Source: Adenanthera pavonina (Eukaryota; Streptophyta; Magnoliopsida; Fabales; Fabaceae). From it: 64,000 bases of DNA. Within the stretch, counting starts at the first letter, position 1. Each line of letters begins with the position of its first letter. Where the stretch lies: the NCBI GenBank assembly GCA_026686845.1, contig JAIVEN010000010.1, positions 33,392,001-33,456,000 on the forward strand, in the 5' to 3' direction. Below are positions 58,191-64,000 of this stretch, in pieces. Below the pieces are notes generated by a model, which was not told the origin of the DNA, ran no database searches, and saw only the letters and a program-made list of their open reading frames with translations. A program made the translations under genes and the position numbers.

Positions 58191-58733
58191 AAATATTATC
58201 TAAATTCATATGATCATTCATGAATTTGAATAAACATATCAAATATTCATCTAAACATTCATTATGCATGTTCATACATTCACTTTTGAATGGTCACACA
58301 TTTTCAATGATATATCTTAAAGAAATATAACGGTATCAAGAACAATCATTAATAAAAGTCACAAAATGCTTTTTACAATTTCTAGCAAGCCAACCGTGCA
58401 TATCATCAGAATTAATTCTAATACTTTAGAACATTTTTCTATTATAGGAAAAATATTGTCTTGTCAATCAAATAATATATAATTCTTGATTTCTTATAGA
58501 TTTTAGAATTAAGTCAATATTTATCATCTCATTTAATATAATTAATATGACATAAATGATATCATTATATACTATAAGAGTCAATAATACAAATATAATA
58601 ATAAATATTATTATTAACTTAAGTAACATTACATTTGAATATGTTCTCATATAAATAACCCTGGCTTACAAATATTCCTCTCTTAAACAAAATAAACTTA
58701 TCTCCCTAAAAGACAGACTCAAACCCAAATTTA
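58191..58733 (-). other. Interior of copia B, unrecognised AT-rich part
   Basis: This lies between the gag and RNase H remnants, where protease, integrase and reverse transcriptase should be. I recognise no pol motif here. It is probably the scar of the internal deletion plus decayed sequence. Confidence 0.5.
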
Positions 58734-59543
58734 TTAAGTAGGGGTACAGAAATTAAATTCTTTCTTGTAATGACCAATCTTCCCACAAAAGTAATATTTA
58801 CCCTTCTTTTTCTCGTTTTTATGGCCATTTTGTCCATGAGATTCATCATTTTCCTTCCATCTTTTCTTAGAAGTCTTGTTTGATTGCCCTTCTTCTACCA
58901 CATATACTTTCTCATGAGCATTGATGTTTTTAGTATCATCTTGTTTACGATACTTTTCTTTTAAACAAAGATGATTCCCCAGTTGCTCAAGAGAAATATA
59001 TTCTTTTTTATACTTAAGACTCTTTCTGAAGTCTTTCCATGAAGAAGGAAGTTTGTCTATGATTGAAGAGACAATGATGCTTTTATCCATATGCATGTTA
59101 TATTGTTTGAAATTATTCAAAATATGTTTAATTTCATGCAATTGTTCCATAATAGATTTTCCATCAATCATTTTATAATTATTAAAATGAGTAACAAGAA
59201 ATTTCTTACTTGTTGCATCCTCTTGCATATACCTTGCCTCTAATTTCTCCCATAGTTCCTTTGCAGAGGTTGAGTAATCTTGATAAACACCGAAAAGGGA
59301 ATCACCAAGTCCATTAAGAATGTGTTTAGTGCATATGTAATCATCATTCTCCCATTTTTGCATTTCTTTAACATCAATCATAGTTTCTCCTTCTCTTTCT
59401 TCGGGCTTGGGAGTGGTAAGAACATAGGCCACTTTTAAAATAATGAGTAGAAACTTTATCTTCTTCTGCCATCTCAGAAAATTGCTTCCTTTGAACCTCT
59501 GCAATTTCACAAAATTTGTAGTCAAATCCTTCAAAGAATCCAT
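58734..59543 (-). pseudogene. Copia B gag (UBN2 type), open frame of 269 codons
   Basis: A gag with an uninterrupted frame: FKGSNFLRWQKKIKFLL near the start, KWENDDYICTKHILNGL, then ELWEKLEARYMQEDA, SSIIDKLPSSWKDF, and a basic tail with a zinc knuckle. The knuckle reads YYFCGKIGHYKKEF, so its first and last cysteines are lost (Tyr and Phe). It therefore cannot coordinate zinc normally. The start codon lies 31 bases inside the right LTR edge. Confidence 0.88.
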
Positions 59544-59573
59544 TTGAATTCAACGAAAATTGAGCCTAAAGAT

Positions 59574-60217
59574 TGTTAAAAGGGATGGAACTTTGAAGTG
59601 TAGAAGAAAAAGAGATTGGAGAAAAAGTTGTGCACAAGTCTTCAAGGCGTGAGCAACACTTTCCTTTACGCTTAATTCACCCCCACCAGTTTCCAAATCT
59701 TGGGTACAACTTGGATTAGTGACGAATTTCCTGCAGGATACAATGAAGAACCTTGAGTAGGTGCTGTACTTCCAAAACTCAAGTCTAGACAACAATGACT
59801 TTTATAAAGTGATAATTTATTTTTTATTTTTTGTGCACTAAAGATAAAGGCAAGTGAGATTGTATATATTGAAACAAGTGTGGATGAATAAAATTGAAAT
59901 CCTATGTAGAATGATGGAAGATTGTGGACTATTTATAGGAAATGAGAAGACACCTCTTGAAGCAACATGACTCTTTCAATACAAGGATACATACATTAAC
60001 CAATGTATGTACATTGTAATGATTCATGAATCTAGATAAAAGTTATATCCTTTCATATGATTAATGTATATACATTGTAATGATTCATGAATCTAGGTAA
60101 AAATCACTTCTTTTCATATTTCATGAATATTGTGATTTTCCATGAATCATCTTAAGAGTCATCATTAATTCATGAATCATTTAAGAGACACCTTTTTATT
60201 TTGAAAATTTTCTCACA
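59574..60217 (-). repeat. LTR of copia B (5' LTR in element sense)
   Basis: This is the partner of 56,504-57,147 and the same length. It is followed by the target duplication GCACT. On the inner side no clear Met-tRNA primer site is seen. The sequence reads ATCTTTAGGCTCAATTT on the minus strand. Confidence 0.92.
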
Positions 60218-60700
60218 GCACTTGTGGTCTGTCTTCTGAAAAAATGATCCCAACAATCATTTGTGAAGATAATGTTGCATGTGTTGCACCACTGAAAGAA
60301 GGATACATCAAAAGAAAACAAGACAAAACACATTTCACCAAAACTCTTCTTCATGCACGATCCTCAAAAAGATGGAGAAATCAGAATTCAACAAGTTCGT
60401 TCCAGTGATAATCTGGCATATTTATTAACCAAGTCTTTTCCTACAACAACATTTGAGAAGTTTGTTCATAACATTGGAGTTCGCAGACTTAGACCTATCA
60501 AATGATATTGTCTTGAGGGGGGTTTATATGCACTGTACTTTTTTTCCTTGACCATTTTTTCCCATTGGATTTTTTTGTGACAAAGTTTTTAATGAGATAG
60601 TGTCATAAACATATTATATACTCTTCTTTCTTTATTAGGGTTTTGTCCCATTGGATTTTTACTATTTATAGGCATAGGCTAATAACTAAAAATCTACAAA
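60218..60700 (+). pseudogene. Copia A pol remnant, part 3, and 3' LTR start
   Basis: The rest of RNase H follows the copia B insertion: SSEKMIPTIICEDNVACV, then KTHF and, in a shifted frame, SSDNLAYLLTKSFPTTTFEK. A purine tract CTTGAGGGGGG at 60,513-60,523 marks the start of the 3' LTR. LTR-like sequence with repeated CCCATTGGATTTTT words runs to about 60,690. The 5' LTR is not in the window. Confidence 0.82.
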
Positions 60701-62229
60701 TAAAGATATTATGAGAATGTAATAAATTCACTTAGTGCTAGATTTTATTAATAATAGTTTTTTTCATCTAATTGCAACATAATGTAGCTATGGCTTGTAA
60801 GCCCCTTAAAAACTACTTTAATCATATAAAAGAGAACTGGCCAGATTCTCAATAATTGTTGTGAATAACAATGTAAATGGTGATTTAGACAGGGAAAGAG
60901 AAAATATAGTAGATAATTATAATTATGTTGCTCTTTTTTTTTTAGATATATAAATAGAAAGGATCATAAAAACCAACTCTAAATAAGCTTCCTTTTGCAT
61001 GCGTGCAAACTTTTATTTCCTCTATTTTATATTATAAAACAATATGAAGGATTTTTCTTATTTTATATTATAAAGTAACATATAGTAATTTGTCATTTTT
61101 TTCTTTATTTATTGTATTATTAGTATTATAATTTGTGTTATATTTAATGAAATAAGTGAAATTAATAGGGATAAAATTAAAAATTTTAATTTTTTTAAAG
61201 TTTAAGAATGTAATAAATATTTCTTAATATGTTTAAAACCCTTTTCAGTGCCTTATAATTTGAGACGAAGGAAATATTTATCTAGAGAGTCATATATATA
61301 GCTATTGTGACTAAGAGATTGGTAGGTGATATTAACATCTATTCTCTTGAGTCATAAATACTCCCTCCATTTAAAAAACAATTATTACTTTTGGAGTTAT
61401 GTATGTAAATTAAGAAAGTTACTGAATAACTTATAATATTTTATTATAATACCCTTATTAATTGCTCGCCCCATATTATAAAACATTTTAAAAAGATAAC
61501 ATAGATTAAGGAAAATAGTTAAAGTTAGTTGGATGTATTAATTTGGTCAAAAAAATTACTATATTTAAAAAAATACGCTTCATTAATTTTATTGACTTTT
61601 TTTTTAAAAAGAGAATTGAGTTAGTTGTGAAATAAATTTATAATGGTTATTGTTAGACAAGATTCATAAATACTTCACTAAATTTTACAGATTGTTTTAT
61701 ATAAATGGGACAAAAGAAAGTTTATAAAATGTTTTATAATATAAAATTGAGTGAATACTAATTACTTAATTATTAATTTATTAATTATGAATTTTCTAAT
61801 TCTGTGTGATGCAATTTTTTTTTATTTCTAGCTCTAAGCTGTTATAAAAATATTGATGAGTTTTGTATTTTTGACATGGATCTATTCAAGAAATTTTAAT
61901 GTTATTTTTTATTTCAGTTTTCTCAAACTTGAACTTTTTCCATTGACTCCATTCTTAAGCTTTACTCGACATTTTGATTTTGATTTTGCAATTTATTGTC
62001 ATGTGTGTCACATTTTCAACTATTTAAAAAGTTATTATAATGTATTTTTTTCATTATATTTTTATAGTTTTGATGACTAGAAAAAAATAAGTTTTAATGG
62101 AATTACATCGTATATAGAATATGGATTGATTTCGATTTGAATGAAATTCAAGTATGATATTTTTTTAACAAATAATATAGCATTTGGAGCAAATATTTAA
62201 AAAACAAAAAGCCTACTAGATGAGTATTA
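60701..62229. other. AT-rich spacer with Stowaway-like MITEs
   Basis: No gene is supported. Two fold-back stretches look like Stowaway-type MITEs: about 61,013-61,281 (TATTTCCTCTATTTTATATT against TATTTCCTTCGTCTCAAATT) and about 61,367-61,757 (TACTCCCTCCATTT against TATTCACTCAATTTT). TA at the borders fits their target preference. A 75-codon frame at 61,853-62,080 is compositionally biased and not called. Confidence 0.45.
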
Positions 62230-62785
62230 CTCAAGGTCATGGGACTTTCAGGCAATTAAGGCAACCACCTAAGACCCAATATTTATATATCTATATATTT
62301 GTTAATGAATATATAAAAAAATGATGTAATAAAAAGAAAAGATATGAAAATAAAAATGAGAAACTATTTTTATGTATAAGGCAATAAATTTTTTCCCAAT
62401 ACAATTTGATTGCTATATGTTTTTACTGACATTTTAATTTTATCCAATTAATTCTTTTTTAACTAAATTTCTTTTTTTCCAAAAGTCTTTTTAATAGTTT
62501 TCATCATCTATCTTTTTTAAATTGTCAAATTGAGATTAAGATAAATGTATTTTTTCAATTGCTTATATGAATTGAAAAAAATATTTTTATTAATCTTGAT
62601 GTTATATTATCTGATAAAAGTGAAATGTTAAAATTATTTAATTATAAAATTTTGATAACTAACTTCGTAACTCATAAAATTAAATATATATATATATATA
62701 TAAACATTAATAAGTTATGATCTACTAGGCCTATTAATAATTTTGCCATAGACCTCAAAACTTCTTAACGCTGTCCTGTGGGTAT
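62230..62785 (+). pseudogene. Second hAT-like remnant
   Basis: This resembles 47,321-47,950: a GGCAATTAAGGCAACCACCTAAGACCC start, then a decayed transposase end around 62,560-62,670 (SDKSEMLKLFNYKILITNF), then AATAATTTTGCC and a CTAGGCC-like tail. It is more diverged and carries a TA microsatellite at about 62,685-62,702. No function. Confidence 0.55.
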
Positions 62786-62965
62786 GCTCTTTAGGACTTT
62801 TCTGTATGTTTAGCATTATAAATGTAGACTTTTCTGGTTATTTAGCATTGTAAATGTAGACGATGCTGATTAATAAAATTTGAACTCTCACATGCCTTTC
62901 TTTTCCTATTATTTTGTTTCTTGCTTCAGTTTTATTTTCTATTTTTATCTTTAAAACATACAAAC
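62786..62965 (+). mobile_element. Copia C-family LTR remnant
   Basis: TGTAAATGTAGAC-ATGCTGATTAATAAAA and TTCTTGCTTCAGTTTTATT match the LTR at 46,115-46,252. A part around CATT(A/G)TAAATGTAGAC is doubled. No gag or primer site follows, so it is a solo or truncated LTR. Confidence 0.65.
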
Positions 62966-63224
62966 CCAAACTTTCACTCCCTTCGTCCCGAGCACAAAAC
63001 ATATTCGCTGGTTTAACTTTCAGAAAAGCAAGAATGGGATCTTCTAATAATTCAACCATTAACTAGTATATGAATCAAAACACTAAAAGTTTTGGATTTT
63101 GGGCTAGTCCAAACTCTAAAAGTGACATATTGAGTGAAAGACAATAATTATAAAAAGATATTATCCAAATACAAAAAATATGAAAAATTTCACTAAAATA
63201 CTACAAATTAAATCAAAACATCAA

Positions 63225-63455
63225 ATTATGATTTGCAATGTTCATTTTTTTAAACAAAATAACATAAATTGTAAACTTCATTTGCATTTATTTATTTTTT
63301 TAATATAATGCAAATCATAAAGTTGAATCACGATTTACAATAATTTTTTTTAAACATGATACAAATCATGAAGTTGAAACACAATTTGTATTAAATTTTT
63401 TTTGTCATTATGCAAATCGTGAATTAACTTAACGATTTGCATTAATTTTTTAATA
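63225..63455. repeat. Array of imperfect palindromes with ATGCAAAT-type words
   Basis: Units of about 70 bases carry an inverted pair, TGCAAATC(A/G)T on one side and (A/C)(A/C)GATTTGCA on the other, around AAGTTGAA-like centres. The clearest is ATGCAAATCGTGAATTAACT followed by TAACGATTTGCAT near 63,411-63,443. Two more copies precede it with several changes, and a weaker one lies near 63,230. Confidence 0.65.
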
Positions 63456-63535
63456 TTATTTATTATAATTATAATTATTAGATAATTATTAATTAATTAT
63501 TATAATTATTAGGTAATGATTATCATAATGGTTAA

Positions 63536-63558
63536 AAATAATAATAATAATAATAATT
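63536..63558. repeat. AAT trinucleotide microsatellite
   Basis: About seven AAT units lie in a row inside AT-rich sequence. Confidence 0.8.
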
Positions 63559-64000
63559 GTTAGGTAATGATTAATAATTAAGTATTATAATAATTAAAAA
63601 CTTACAAATAATAAAAAATTAATTTTTAAACATAAACTATTTTAAAAAATTAATTATTAATTATTAAATTGTAATTAATAAAACTAATTTTTTACATCAA
63701 TTAAAGATATAAATTTTTCTTTCACAGAAAAAAGATTGTTTACATTAAATATAAAATTTTATTTTCATTACCAACAATTTATTTATTACATTCTCAAATT
63801 AAAATCATTTTTCCAATATGAATTTACTTATTTAATTAAATGTATGATTTATTTTTTTCATATCACCTCTATTATATTTATTAAATGTATGTCAATAATA
63901 AATATATAACAAATTACAATATTAATATCTAAATAAAATTATTTTTTAACATTTTCTATAATTTAGTTTTTCATCATCTAACTTTTTTTTATATATCACA

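Larger units (their letters stand above)
56504..60217 (-). mobile_element. Antisense Ty1/copia element B, internally deleted
   Basis: Two 644-base LTRs bound 3,714 bases. A perfect 5-bp target duplication GCACT lies at 56,499-56,503 and 60,218-60,222. The inside keeps gag at its 5' end (right side) and the RNase H tail at its 3' end (left side). Protease, integrase and reverse transcriptase are absent, so it is a deletion derivative. It lies opposite in orientation to its host copia A. Confidence 0.93.
62966..64000. other. AT-rich spacer with palindromic repeats
   Basis: No gene. It contains the palindromic array listed separately and a trinucleotide run. Otherwise it is AT-rich sequence without recognisable features up to the window end. 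Confidence 0.5.

Noticed and set aside
61853..62080. 75-codon Phe/Leu-rich plus-strand frame
   Set aside because: Composition follows the T-rich DNA. No signal peptide logic or family resemblance.
63225..63455. CRISPR-like array
   Set aside because: Units are diverged palindromes with T-rich spacers in plant nuclear DNA. There are no unique spacers and no cas genes.

Overview
This window is a stretch of plant nuclear DNA, most likely from a eudicot. The evidence is very AT-rich intergenic sequence, canonical plant introns, a plant type 4 metallothionein, a plant ROF-type immunophilin, a chloroplast-type ankyrin protein, and many plant transposon families. The RTE-type LINE and MITE content looks legume-like, but that is an impression and not a proof. 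There is nothing bacterial here: no operons, CRISPR arrays or rRNA.

Only three host genes are convincing, all on the minus strand. (1) 11,408-11,656: an intronless seed-type (Ec, type 4) metallothionein of 82 residues with 17 cysteines. It has a TATA box, an ABRE-like ACGT element and an RY-like CATGCA element upstream. (2) 15,084-19,820: a complete 13-exon FKBP62/FKBP65 (ROF)-type peptidyl-prolyl isomerase of 572 residues with three FKBP domains and a TPR region. Every splice junction was placed by hand and the frame closes. (3) 35,152-37,299: a 7-exon EMB506-like chloroplast ankyrin protein of 328 residues, with one exon per ankyrin repeat and an apparent GC-AG first intron.

The rest is mobile DNA at various stages of decay. 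1-11,266 is mostly AT-rich spacer with a 731-bp tandem duplication carrying a MITE in each copy. 19,990-21,965 is a duplicated segment upstream of the FKBP gene, one copy of which holds an AT-rich insertion. 22,387-24,005 is a small LTR element. 24,471-28,570 is a run of MITE-like elements, one of them a 2.6-kb Harbinger-like composite with a 3-bp duplication. 30,080-34,265 is a broken L1-type LINE. 37,964-47,320 is a three-level nest: a copia LTR and gag split by an RTE LINE (19-bp target duplication), which is itself split by a copia element with both LTRs. 50,603-60,520 is a second nest: one old copia pol gene interrupted by a 4.85-kb hAT transposon and, about 165 bp further on, by a 3.7-kb antisense copia element with a perfect 5-bp target duplication. 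60,700-64,000 is AT-rich spacer with hAT and LTR remnants and a palindromic repeat array.

The three host genes show no sign of working together as a unit. I found no clearly new biological system. The features most worth following up are the nearly intact hAT transposase, the nesting order, the GC-AG intron, the exon-per-repeat structure, a hairpin between direct repeats at 34,320-34,477, and the palindromic octamer array near 63,300.
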